Shown here piece by piece: positions 49,766-61,605 of a stretch of 64,000 nucleotides of DNA (the stretch's first letter is position 1; each line of letters begins with the position of its first letter). The notes beneath the pieces were generated by a model that searched no databases, had not been told where the DNA came from, and was given only the letters and a program-made list of their open reading frames with translations. The DNA comes from Calliphora vicina (Eukaryota > Arthropoda > Insecta > Diptera > Calliphoridae), in assembly GCF_958450345.1 (NCBI RefSeq), contig NC_088780.1:170854726-170918725 (forward strand), written 5' to 3'. Position numbers and translations under genes: made by a program.

Positions 49766-52700
49766 AAAGTTGCTGAAATTTGGTTGGATGAAAAATGTTA
49801 TTTGTTTTTGAGGTATTGGAAATAAAAAAGTTTGCATTTACACAGTTCACATTTTTAACCATTAAAATCAGAATAAATTTTAAATTTTGCGCCGCCATTT
49901 TGAATCTGAAAATTTTGACCTCAGATTCGCAACCAGCAATCTTTTATACCCCCATATACCTATTTTCATGTAAATCAGAAGATATTTTAAAATTTACGCC
50001 ATTTGATCCGCCATTTAGAATTTGAAAAGTTTTACCTCAGATTCAAAATTAACTACATTGAAAACCCCCTATACCGATGTTCATAATTTGTCAGTGGGTA
50101 AAATTACTTATAGTGCATTGGTCACATTCAGCCTGATTTATCGTTCAGAGTCATAGAAGATTGGACATTTCGGATGCGCGCCACAAAGTGATGCATGATG
50201 TTTATTCCAACATAATGTCATCAATAGGCCTTTCAAACACACACTTTGTTGTACTTATTCAAATTTAAAGATAGAAAGCTCTTAATGAAATACCCTTTAT
50301 TAGCGATAAGTATTGCTAATAATTATATTAGGGAATGTATGTTGACTTATACATGAACGCTACAGCATATACTAGCACAGTCTACATAGTGAATTTCAAT
50401 ATTTTCGTTAAGGAAAATGTCTAATGTATTTTTCTATTTGAATCGGTTTAAATATTTTCAAATCTTTTTTGCTTTGAATATATTTTGAACACAAATTAAT
50501 GCTCTTTAATATTTTACTCAAGTACTATTATTAAGTTTATTATATTTCAGCTGGTTCAACATGTTGAAAATATATGTATACTTTCGATATGCATAATATG
50601 ATGGATTCATTCAGTTCTTGATGAGATAAAATATGCTATTCCTATGTACAGATATGTATATTTAGTAAGAATACTGTGATGGTCTAGACGGTACAAACTT
50701 GTGATAATTTCTACATCGCTGGCTTTAGCTGTAAACGTGAAAATAAGTGTTGTATGAATGAATGAATGGATAAATAAACAAACAAAATAATGAACGAATG
50801 AATGAGGAAAGAACTGAATGAATGAATGGATGGATGAAAGAACGAAACAAATGACCACTTTGTTAACATACTTTAGATGTTGTGGCATCTACTTGTTGTG
50901 TACTCAGTCGGTTTTTGTTTTTCTTTTATACAAATTAACGCACAATATAGAAACAATTAATCAGTATTTAATCACCTACACAAAGAGTAATTACAAAAGA
51001 TTTTGATGACCATTTATAACAATGATTAGATACAAAATACTTGTTGTTGGTGTTTTTGTTTTTGTTATTGTTATTGGTAATATTTTTACTGGTCTTGTTT
51101 GTGCTTGCTTCTCTGGTGTTATTGTGTGTGTTTTTGTTTGTTTGTTTCTTTAGATTACTTTGCAAAATTAAATATAAGATGAATTAGAGTAATTAATAAC
51201 AAAATAAATACCTAATAAATATTGAGTTTGCAATGGTTGAAAAATATGTTCTTTCATCGTTACATATTTGTTATGAAAAGTTATTTGTTCATAAATTATA
51301 AACAAAATAGTGATCGAAAGTATGTACGTTACTTTAGAACTTTAAAACTTTAACAATTAAATAACTAAAAGTGCTCTTTTGCCTTAGAAAGGAAATATGT
51401 ATTGATAATTGTGCCAGTCTGTATAGGAGCGTTTTTCAAATATTTCACACATGTTATTATTAATTTAAATTAATGACCCAAACACATCATGTGTCATTAG
51501 AGCCATTTCCATGCTGACTAATTAAAACTATTTTGGTACATAGCAACAATATGCATTTTCATACATACATACAAACATACATATGTACACATTTTGCATG
51601 TTTTCATGTGGCCCGTATTTTAAAGGTTTTGTATACTTTAAAATGTGCGCTTTGTGAAAATTTTCACACTTGACCACTAAATAAATTTCATGTGATTTTT
51701 CGTATTTTGTTAAATAAATATTTTGGCAATTCAACATCCCCAACCTGCAAAGTAAATTTTAGCTGCGCACAGACTTCACAAGTGTGAAGTCTGTGTGGGG
51801 TAAACAAGTTCTGTTGGTGCTGCCGTTACCGTTCGCTCATTGATGTTGCCAGCATGTTGTGGATCTAATTTATTCAACAATTCCCAACAAATTATACCGG
51901 CTTTTAAATTTCTGTGCATGTTTGTGCTTGCTTTCCAAACAGAAAAATCATTTCAATGACCCTTTTGTTTAGATAGCGAAAATGTGAATGTGTTAAAATG
52001 CTTTAAATTATATGAAAATACAACATATACACAAACATTTACACTCAATGCAAGTGCAATGCAAGACCGCCTCAACTCAAAATATACAGTTTCGAATAAA
52101 CATGTTTTCGATATCAATTCATCATTCCTCAGATACATACATACATATGTTTAATGCGAATTATGTGTATGGAGTTAAATGCTCTAACTTCTAAACTAAT
52201 GGAATTACATTATGATATGTCTAAGAGTTTTAAAAGAATTCATTTTGAAAAGTCGTGTAAAAATCTGTAATTTTGAGTTGTGACAATATTTTAGTTAATG
52301 AGCAATATGCATACATACCTACATACATACATATGTATATTTGTGTATACACACATATTTAGTTTATCATACACTACAGCATTGTTATGGTGAGTATAAG
52401 TTTGTGCAAATAATTGCAACTTGCAATTCACTTCTGAATTTTTAGTTAATAAAACTAGATAAATTTGTTTCTAAAAAATGTTATAGGCATAAATTTGTAT
52501 CACTAAATACTATTTAGACTCTACTTGACTGTTCGCAGTGACCTACCTCGGAAACCAACCAAATACGTTGGTCAAACATGTTTAAATTTTGCAATAGTGA
52601 AGGGTATATGAATATTAAATATTGCCGAATGAATCTATCACACCTGTCTGTTCCCTTTTTATATAGATGTGCGAGTGCGTGTATGGGGACATATTGAAAT

Positions 52701-52997
52701 TTATCAGGTACGAATTTATTGAAACAAAAACAGAAATGAAAAACGTACGGTAAGTGTTAAATAAATAAACAACAGTTTGTGACAAGTCAACGCCAGAATT
52801 TATTGAATCGTTTAAATTTCTACCGAGAAATACTTTAATACTCGCACTTAATAAATATGCATTTAAATGCGAAATTAACATTTTTTAATTTTGCTTTAAA
52901 AATATGTATTTATATTTTTAAACTTTGAAACTCTCATCAAATGACTGTTAAATATTTAATTAACTAACTGCAAGTAAAGTTAGTGTAATTCGTGCAT
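49766..52997. other. Spacer with GAAT run and a palindrome
   Basis: A (GAAT)/(GGAT) cluster lies at 50753-50840. A 28-bp palindrome with 13-bp arms (CACAGACTTCACA) and a 2-base loop lies at 51768-51795. CATA/TATG runs lie near 51561-51590 and 52315-52340. I see no gene. Confidence 0.4.
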
Positions 52998-53160
52998 ACA
53001 TGTCGTATGAGCAATATTTGTTTTACACTTTGATTAAGCATTATTACGCATACGCCACCAACAATTTACACTTTGGGTAATTTTCTTTACTAATACGTAT
53101 GAGCAATATTTGTTTTACTGTTTGATTAATCATTATTACGCATACGCCACAAACAAAATG
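52998..53160. repeat. Two tandem copies of an approximately 90-bp unit
   Basis: CGTATGAGCAATATTTGTTT and TTATTACGCATACGCCAC each occur twice, about 91 bp apart (about 53005-53068 and 53096-53156). The unit's outer ends (CGTATG and CATACG) are inverse. Confidence 0.7.
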
Positions 53161-53324
53161 TGTACACTGAGTAAAGTGCATTAAAGAAATGAAGCCAGAA
53201 TGTCTTTGATGCAAAACATGTTATTTAATAACACAGTTCAACAGCAAAAAAAGGCTTTACTAACCACTATTTAATGCATCATGGTTACCTAAGTACAAAA
53301 ATGGTAAAATTTTTTAATTCTACA

Positions 53325-53600
53325 CAGAATTGATAATTTTGACAATTGGTTGAATTTTAAATACAAAAATTTTCGTAATTGTATTACGAAATATTGAATT
53401 ATCTATTCAATAATTTTTGTATTTAAAGTTCAACCAATAACGAAAATTGTATAATCGATTGTCAAAATTATCAAATTCAAAACTCAAAACTCAAATTTTG
53501 TTTTTGAGCACATGAATACTTGATTCAATTATAAAATAATTGAAACCAGTTCAATATGTGATAAATGTTTGAATAGAAATATATTTTTTTCTGTGTATAA
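53325..53600. mobile_element. MITE with CACAGAA ends and large internal inverted repeat
   Basis: The ends are ACACAGAA and TTCTGTGT. Inside, GTTGAATTTTAAATACAAAA and its inverse TTTTTGTATTTAAAGTTCAA form a stem of over 60 bp, with TTACGAAATATTGAATT near its tip. No coding frame. Confidence 0.6.
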
Positions 53601-53734
53601 ATAGATTTTTTTTTAATTTTTTTTCTAAAATTGTGAATTTTTAATGATAACTTAAAAAGGGTTAGTCCGATATTATTAAAATAATCTTAGGAATGTTCAG
53701 ATTTACATTTACAACCGTTAATCCGTTTATATAT

Positions 53735-53830
53735 TGTTCGAATTTATTCGCAATTAAGTGAATACGGTCATTGTTTGTTTGTTTTGTGAAAATGAGCGAT
53801 TTCACTTAATTGTGAATAAATTCGAAAGGA
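53735..53830. repeat. Short inverted repeat
   Basis: TTCGAATTTATTCGCAATTA at about 53737 is inverted as TAATTGTGAATAAATTCGAA near 53808, with the GTGAA following also mirrored. It is probably a small MITE remnant. Confidence 0.55.
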
Positions 53831-55709
53831 ATACATCGATTTTTATGATCGATATCTCATTTTGTTGCGGTAAAGCAATAAATCTGCGTTTTGGACTTTC
53901 CATGATTTTTTTTAAAAAAAATAGCTATTTTCACATAAAAACTATATTTTTTGCTTCAATTTGTTATTATAACACCGAAACTACTATTAATGCTTTTGCT
54001 GTTAGCATAAGCTTGATTCTATGTATTTGATATTTCTTCATTATCTTGTTTTTTAATTTGTTCAAATTTTGACATAAAATTATTTATAGTAAATTGTTTA
54101 AGTTAATACGTTTTAAACGGCATACAAAATTACCGAAACAGTTTTTTAGTTTTTCAAAATTTCATAGTTTTTTTACTCGTACTTTTCGCCACCTATTCCC
54201 CCGATATATATTCAATACGGTTACAATATAGCGTAATTTCTATTGGTAGATAGCACTTTATAATGTCATTAGGTTGTAAACCAAACATTTTACTTTAAAT
54301 GAAACACTTGCAATATTTCATGCAAAGTATGTCATTTATTTATCAGTTTTCTTTGTGATTAACATTTTTATTAGGTTGTTTTTTATTAGGTTACATATCT
54401 GTCGTTTATTCTCACTCAGTTATTTAAAATAATAGTGGAAACAAAAAAGTTTTTTTTCCGGATCAGAAGTGATGTTTCTGACACTTAAGACAAAGGATGA
54501 AGATTGTTATTAAACTCAACAAGACCTTTGCGAGTAGCAGGATTCATCCAAAAGCTGGAAAATTGGGTACCATATGAATTTTTAAATAATATATGGCTTT
54601 TGTAGTTAGGCTGAAATAGTTTTTCAATTGTTTTAATAAATGTATGAATACCGTAAATCCAAAAAATCATTTGTATTATTTGAAAATCTAATAAAATTTT
54701 TATTTATATCCATGAAATTGTATTATTACAATATACAAGTTTTTGATAAATATAAATACTCAATATATTTTTACATAAGGTATGTAAGATGACAAATTAT
54801 TTCTTATTTTTCTTGGAAGTACGCTATAATTTCAAAAAGCAACAATTTCTTTGAACACAACATATTGGTTTTTCTCTTAAGCAACTAATTTAGAATTCTT
54901 GTGTATCAATTAGTAAAACAAATAGCATCGCCATCTCTCGACAACGAGTATTACAAAATGAGCCATCACAATAAAAATGATTGTAAAGTGGATGGAGTAA
55001 GAAAGACACAAAAGAAATTGATAAAAGCAAATAATGACAACATTCAGCAAACAACAGCAATTACAACAAAAGCTACAGCAACTACAACAACTACAGCAAC
55101 AACAAATGTTGCAAGTTAAACGTAGAAACTGCACTGTAGCAACCACAACAATAAAAACAATAAACTTGAACGTCAAATGCAGTTTGGAAACAATGACAGG
55201 ACATGAAAACTAAAAATAGAAATAAAAGTGAAACAAAGCGAAATACAAAAGAAATTGTCTCTACTTTTGTTTTTGTTTTTATTGTAAATAAAACGTCAAA
55301 TGCTCACATCAAACTGAAGGATACCACGATAAAAAATAAAAATAAATAAAACAAATAGAAAGAAAACAAAAAAAAACAAAAATATCTACTTAGTTAGCAA
55401 AAGGATTAGACGAGTAGTTTGTTACCTTGAATGTTTGCTTTTTATTTTTGCTGTTTTTTTAGTTGTTGATGCTTTAACATCACTCCCATTTTAATTGTCG
55501 TCTAAAGTGTTAAATTTATTAGAATTTAAGTATTAACAGCACATATTATTTCAAAATCATTTCGATAATAGGAATATTTGAATTTTTAATACTTATTTAA
55601 CAGAGATTGCCATTGAGATTTATTAAATGATTGTCCATTGTTTTGATATTTTTTTTTATCTAACTTGGACTGGTTTTATGTAAATCCATATGTTCATATG
55701 TATAGATTA
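53831..55709. other. AT-rich spacer
   Basis: An ACA/CAA-rich stretch (about 55040-55110) gives a threonine-rich open frame without further support. I see no gene. Confidence 0.35.
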
Positions 55710-58112
55710 CACAGTGCAACAGTGAAAAAAACACACGATCATGACAGTATAGATTCGACTCTACTACCAAAGGGTAGTAAAACCCTATACTCAGTTTGCC
55801 CATTTTGGTGACCGATTTTTTTTTATGGGCCCCCAAAGTTTCTGAAAATCAGTGGGGCCTCTAAAAAAGGTGTCATCAGGTTTTGGTTAACAGCTAATTC
55901 AGACTTTGTGCTACGGCTTAACTTTATATGGCAATAATATAGCTAAGAGTCCGCCAAATAAATTTTGTTAAAATTTGTTTCCAAAAAATAGCTTTTTCGT
56001 GCACTTTTGTTGAAAAAATATAGGAAGAAAATTTTTTTTTTTACTTTTTTTAGAATAACTTCCAGGGACTCCTAATTTTTCAATAACAATATCCCGCAAA
56101 GTTGTAGCTACGGTAAATTTGAATAACTCTCGTGAACATATCAATGCAATCCGAACATACCTAGGTATTCTAAATAGCTGTCAAAAATCACTTTGTAGCT
56201 TAAAATTTGTAGTTTTTTACTAATTTTTGACTCTAAAACAATAATTTTTTGTTAAAAATGTATGTTCGAGTGTATACTTCTCTATTGTGCTGGAATAACG
56301 AAGAATGGGCAAATCATTATCGGTATGATCCGGGCGCATAACTTTATCCAATCTTGATCATGCAAGACCGGCTTGATGCAAGATATGAAAAAACTTTAAA
56401 ATTTTTGAAAGTGGGCAAGGTTTGTGGAACTTCTGAAGTGTAAATATAAGCTTTTTATATAAGTTTTTGATATCGGTCTAAACCTTATGACTTAAAGATT
56501 GACATTTTAGTGAAATGAATAATTTTGTGACGTCATTTACCTTAAAAACTAATAATATTTTAAAATTCCATCAAGAAAAATAAAAACTTTGAATTAATGT
56601 AAAATTTGAACAGTTACAGACATCACAATAAAATTTGGAAGTAATATAGACCTAAATATTCGTAAGTCAATGGCATCACTAATGTTGCCATTCTTTGTTT
56701 TTAAACACCGAAATTTCTGAAACGGCGAAAATTTGTTCCAAAAACGAAGTTTTTTTTAGAAAATAGCCCACTTTGACGTTATTTACAGCATGATAGTAAA
56801 AACGTTCTGTATGTATATAAACAACATATGGGGCTATACAAATGTGATGAGCTTTTGAGGGTCGGTGTTTTGCGTTTTTAGAATTTTTTACTCAAACCTA
56901 ATTTTTTTTTTTCAAAATTGCTCAAGTTTGGATAGGGCTGGGGGGTACAATGTCCGCTTAAGTTAGTCAAATTTTACCTTATATGTTTTTGCATTAAGTT
57001 CTCTTTCCAGATCATAAAAAAATTTATATAGTCCCGAAGAAAATTAGTTTTTTATAAAAGAAAAAATATGGGGACTTTTTTGGGAAAAAACTTAAAAAAC
57101 ACACGCATACAAAGTTGAAATATATAAAAAGATGCTTCAACTTTGGATGCGTGTAACTTTTTATAGGGACGAAATAATTGTTATCAGATTTGTTTTATTT
57201 TCTTTAGAATTTTATCGCAAATATACGTCATATATAAAAAAACAAATTTCGACCTTTCGTAGGCCCATCAAATTTAAAATACGAAAAAAAGATCGGGCAA
57301 AATTTAAAAAAATATTAAACCCAAATATCTCTTGAACTAAAAGAGATAACTACAGATAAAATCATATTTTTTGTAGACCTTCTCAAGGTCTATCTATATT
57401 TGAAATTGCAGCTCATTCGGATCATAAATGACTTTTTGGTAATTTTTTTATAAATGTGTGACATTGAAGGTCCACCCACTGATCCCCATTCCGAACACCT
57501 CAGCCGAGTAAATAATACAGCACAACATAGAAGTGTGGACTTGATAATACTATTTTTACAAAAAAATCTTTGTTTTAGCGTCAAAAAATAGGAAAAACGA
57601 AAATTGTTAAGGTACAAAGTGATCTTTATGTGCAATGTAGAGTGACTAGACACATTCAGAATGCATTGATATGTTCACAAGAGTTATTCAAATTTACCGT
57701 AGCTACAACTTTGCGAGATATTGTTATTGAAAAATTAGGAGTCCCTGGAAGTTATTCTAAAAAAAGTAAAAAAAAAAAATTTTCTTCCTATATTTTTTCA
57801 ACAAAAGTGCACGAAAAAGCTATTTTTTGGAAACAAATTTTAACAAAATTTATTTGGCGGACTCTTAGCTATATTATTGCCATATAAAGTTAAGCCGTAG
57901 CACAAAGTCTGAATTAGCTGTTAACCAAAACCTGATGACACCTTTTTTAGAGGCCCCACTGATTTTCAGAAACTTTGGGGGCCCATAAAAAAAAATCGGT
58001 CACCAAAATGGGCAAACTGAGTATAGGGTTGTACTACCCTTTGGTAGTAGAGTCGAACCTATACTGTCATGATCTTGTGTTTTTCCAAAAGTCTCCATTT
58101 GTTGCATAGTGT
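55710..58112. mobile_element. 2.4-kb element with terminal inverted repeats of about 590 bp
   Basis: The left end CACAGTGCAACAGTG at 55710 and the right end, whose inverse begins CACTATGCAACA, at 58112 bound long inverse arms (about 55710-56297 and 57515-58112). Both arms contain CTACTACCAAAGGGTAGTA and GGTTTTGGTTAACAGC. The central 1.2 kb includes a small inverted pair (CACACGCATACAAAGTTGAA and its partner near 57070-57155). No transposase is recognised. A half copy is at 26620-27575. No convincing target duplication is seen. Confidence 0.8.
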
Positions 58113-58288
58113 TATCGATTAATGATTTCTACTTCCGATTAAAAACACCACAAATTGACTGCATATAAGCTAAATTGGTTTCTGTTTAAATCCATTTTGA
58201 AGGAAAAAATATATTATTTTAATATACTTATATAATGCATATATATACATTAGACCGGACCTCAAAAACAAAATTCGCCGTACACCCC

Positions 58289-58725
58289 CTAATAACAGTA
58301 GGGTATCCAGCTCTATTGACTCACTGGAACATCGTCGCTATGTGGGTTGTGTTTCACTGTTCTACCGATACTACAATTGTATGTGCTCTGCAGAAATTAG
58401 GCAACTTGTTCCCGAAACCTGTAGTTTTTTACGCAACACACGTTCTTCTGCAAGGGCTCACCAATTCTTTGTCGACTGGGCAGTGAATCGCACAACACAT
58501 TACAGAGTTCAGAGTTCGTTCTTTAGCCGTATTGTCCGTATGTGGAATAATCTTCCTCCTGAAGTCTTTCCTGTCACTTTCAATATAGGAAAATTCAAAT
58601 CTAATGTCCATAAACACTACTCCCTCTATCTTCCCTCCCATAACCTATTTTCCTAGTTCCAACACAATGCTTTGCATGAGTAGGGGTCATCCCCTGAGTG
58701 CTGGTCCAAGAAAAAAAAAAAAAAG
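58289..58725 (+). mobile_element. LINE 3' end, 5'-truncated
   Basis: The plus frame reads SIDSLEHRRYVGCVSLFYRY, then VDWAVNRTTHYR and RMWNNLPPEVFP, ending SHNLFS and TAG at 58654. This is the typical C-terminal tail of a non-LTR retrotransposon RT protein. A short 3' UTR with an AGGGGTCATCCCCT hairpin and a poly-A run (about 58711-58725) follow. It is a different family from the RT at 30.2 kb. Confidence 0.85.
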
Positions 58726-59369
58726 GTATACCGTTCTAATATTTATCCACCAGATCTTTGTTTCTACCACCCTATTGTCAGAAAATTTAAGCTCTCAACA
58801 AATCGTTAAACTTTTGCTAACGAAGTAATTCGATATCACCTCCACAGAAAAGTCTGCATTTACCTTCGATGTATAAGTATGATGTAACAAAATTTGTATC
58901 AACGATAATTCGAGGTTTTCTATTGCTCCAAGAATGAAGTCTATTGAATTTTGTTAGAATCGGACCATTATTTCTCCTAGCCCCCATATAATTGCCCTAT
59001 CTGAAAATAGTTAAGCTCTCATAAATATCTTAGTTATAAAGATATCCAAACGAAATTCAGCACAAATAAGTTTTATGTAAGCCGAACTCGCACCACTTCC
59101 GATAATCACTTTAATTAGCATAAATCTCTTAAAAACATTAATATTCCAATACAAATTAATACAAATAAGTTAAATATATACAGAAGTCATTTCGCCAAAT
59201 TTTATAACGATCGGTCCATAATTAGTCATAGCTCCCTTATGAGGCCCACTTCTGAAAATCATTTTAATGAGATTTCTTAAAAATTTTGGTATTTAAATCC
59301 AGCTCCCATTGTGGTCAATGGCCCTTAGAGAAAAATATTGGTCTTAACGAAAAATGTAAAAAGGCTAGT
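58726..59369. repeat. DINE-type internal sequence and spacer
   Basis: From about 58860 to 59270 the sequence carries the familiar blocks CGGTCCATAATTAGTCATAG, TATGAGGCCCA and AATATTCCAATACAAATT. No ends are visible. Confidence 0.55.
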
Positions 59370-59590
59370 GGTCGCCGTCGGCAAAAAAAAAAAAATCGTA
59401 ACTGCCTTGCAGAAATACATTATATTAGGGGGTGTACGGCGCATTTTTTTTATTTGCTTGTAAGTACCACCTTACAAGAAAAAAAAAGTACCACCTTACA
59501 AGCAAATAAAAAAAGTGCGCCGTACACCCCCTAATATAATGTATTTCTGCAAGGTAGTTACGAAATTTTTTTTTTTTGCCGAAGGCGACC
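59370..59590. repeat. 221-bp near-perfect palindrome
   Basis: Left arm: GGTCGCCGTCGGC, a poly-A run, then CCTTGCAGAAATACATTATA and TTAGGGGGTGTACGGCGCA. The right arm is its inverse with only a few mismatches. The centre has two direct copies of AGTACCACCTTACAAG. A third short match (CGCCGTACACCCCCTAATA) lies at 58273-58291, immediately before the LINE fragment. Confidence 0.85.
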
Positions 59591-61605
59591 TAATTAAATT
59601 GTGAATTTTGACCGCCCCCGATCTAGAATTGTGTTTTAGAATTAGATTCTGAAGTATTGAGATGCAAACCTTATGGAATTAAATACTATTAATTAGTCTC
59701 AGGCCATTTGAACAAGAAATGTAGAAAAATAATTAAAATATTTTGATAAATATTCAAAAAAAAGCTTATTTTACTTTAAATTTATACGTATTTATGTGTA
59801 CTAGCAAAATAGTAGTAAAATAAAAAAATACGAATGGATTTCTGATACAAACCAACTACGTACAATGCTATGAAAATAACACAAGCAAAATATTGAGAAT
59901 TTATCAATAACAGTTCACTTTATATTCAAAAATAACTAACTTAATTGATATGGGAGATACCACTCCACTGTTCTTATACCACCCAATTTTATATCTTTTA
60001 TAGACTCAGATAAGCTAAACTCGGTGGTAATAAATTGATTCCTTCAAAGTTTAAATACTTTTACTTTAATTTTGAATTAAATACCATATTTATTTTGATT
60101 TGATCTGGTCTAGTTTTTGTGTTACAGCCAGATTGAAAGGAATAAAAACTAAAAAAAACTATCGTATGCTTCATTAATTCTTTTACCCACAAAATTGTAG
60201 ATTGACCGTTTTTTAAGTTTCATTTTCACATTCAGAGATACTTGAAGAGCGTACTTGTATTTTCTGGTTTCCAAGTTAAGTGATCATTATGTACAGAGAG
60301 ACTGGCCAAAAAAGAAATATCTTACTCCAGCAAAAGTTAATATTTATACCATTTTTAAACATAAAGCATGGGCTCATGAAAAACTTCGTGAAAGCTATGG
60401 ATAGGAGTGGTGATGGTTTTTTTTATACTAGGATCGTGCGGTGGCCGAAATTCGACCACATTCAAAACGCTTTTTACCACTTTTATGGAACGAATTTTTA
60501 AGCAATTTTTTATATTGTGAATATCTAGAGAAAATAACCTTTTAAACCATGTATGTATGTTTCATCAATATTGGTGTACAATAACGTACTTAAAAGTGTA
60601 ACACAAAAAATGTGGCCTATTTATATAAGATTTGAAAGAAAAATTTCCTAAACTGAATGATGCAAAAATTAGTGTAGGCATATTTGTTGGTCTTCAAATA
60701 AGGCGGTTGATGAAAGATGAAATATTTAAAAAAATCAGCCTGTAATACTTATGTCGTTGAAAATACATTTCCTACATTCACATTTATATGTTTTTCCTAA
60801 TAATTTGGGAGGCGGATGAAAGATTCCACCAATACACTTCTATGATAGAAAAACGGTTCAAGTGGGGTCCATGAATTCTGGAGGACTACTGTTGGACATC
60901 ACAAAGTGACATTCCTGAAGCATAATACAGAAGAAAATCATAAAGATGCATTCACGTTAATAGTAGTTTTTTTTGTTTATAAAAACTGAGATTTTCTAAG
61001 TTTATTTCTGTTATCCTTATGATTGTCCTAAGCATAAATAGACAACATTTTTCTTGTTACATGCAAAAGGGTTTTTTTGTTCACCAGATATTCGAAATTA
61101 ACTATTTATTTTGTATGGCATGTGCAACGACTACTAATGCAATTCCGACCGTTTTCAGCGTGTTTCTTGTCTGCAGATACACCCAGAATCTCTGGCAGGA
61201 ATCGACCATCGATTGATAGTCCAGAACACTACGGTCTAGTCTATCGGGTCCTTTTGGTATTGATACATTTAAAATTTTTGAATTTTTAGATCATTACTTA
61301 AGGATTTATTAAGAATTTTTAAGGGAATAAAAGTGTAAAAATTATGATAGTTTTTGTGGATTTCGGGAAAAAATATTTGTTTGCCATATATTGGTGAATA
61401 AGAGCAATTTCATTATTGTTATGAATTTTAAATAAACCCCATTTAATTGACCCTTAAATCGCAAATTTTGCAATATTTGAAAATTTTGCAAAAACATTAA
61501 AAATCATCATCATGCTAATATTTATTAGAACGTATTTCTACAGCCCATAGCTTGATATCAAGCCAGTAGCTTGATATTATTTTTCGGTCATACAATCATG
61601 GTGCA
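59591..61605. mobile_element. Composite block with foldback relative and 9.99-kb repeat
   Basis: 59591-59830 resembles the foldback arm (AATTTTGACCG, TCTAGAATTG, TCTCAGGCCA), and 61575-61605 resembles its outer end (CATACAATC.TGG, CATTCTAAT). In between, 60427-60640 is an inverted copy of the repeat at 9990-10205. The rest, including open stretches near 60280 and 61019, I cannot assign. Confidence 0.5.

Noticed and set aside
53758..54030. 90-codon plus-strand frame
   Set aside because: It starts in a short inverted repeat and has no recognisable domain.
54901..55119. Threonine-rich 72-codon frame
   Set aside because: The C-terminal part is a low-complexity ACA/CAA repeat and I see no splice context or homologue.
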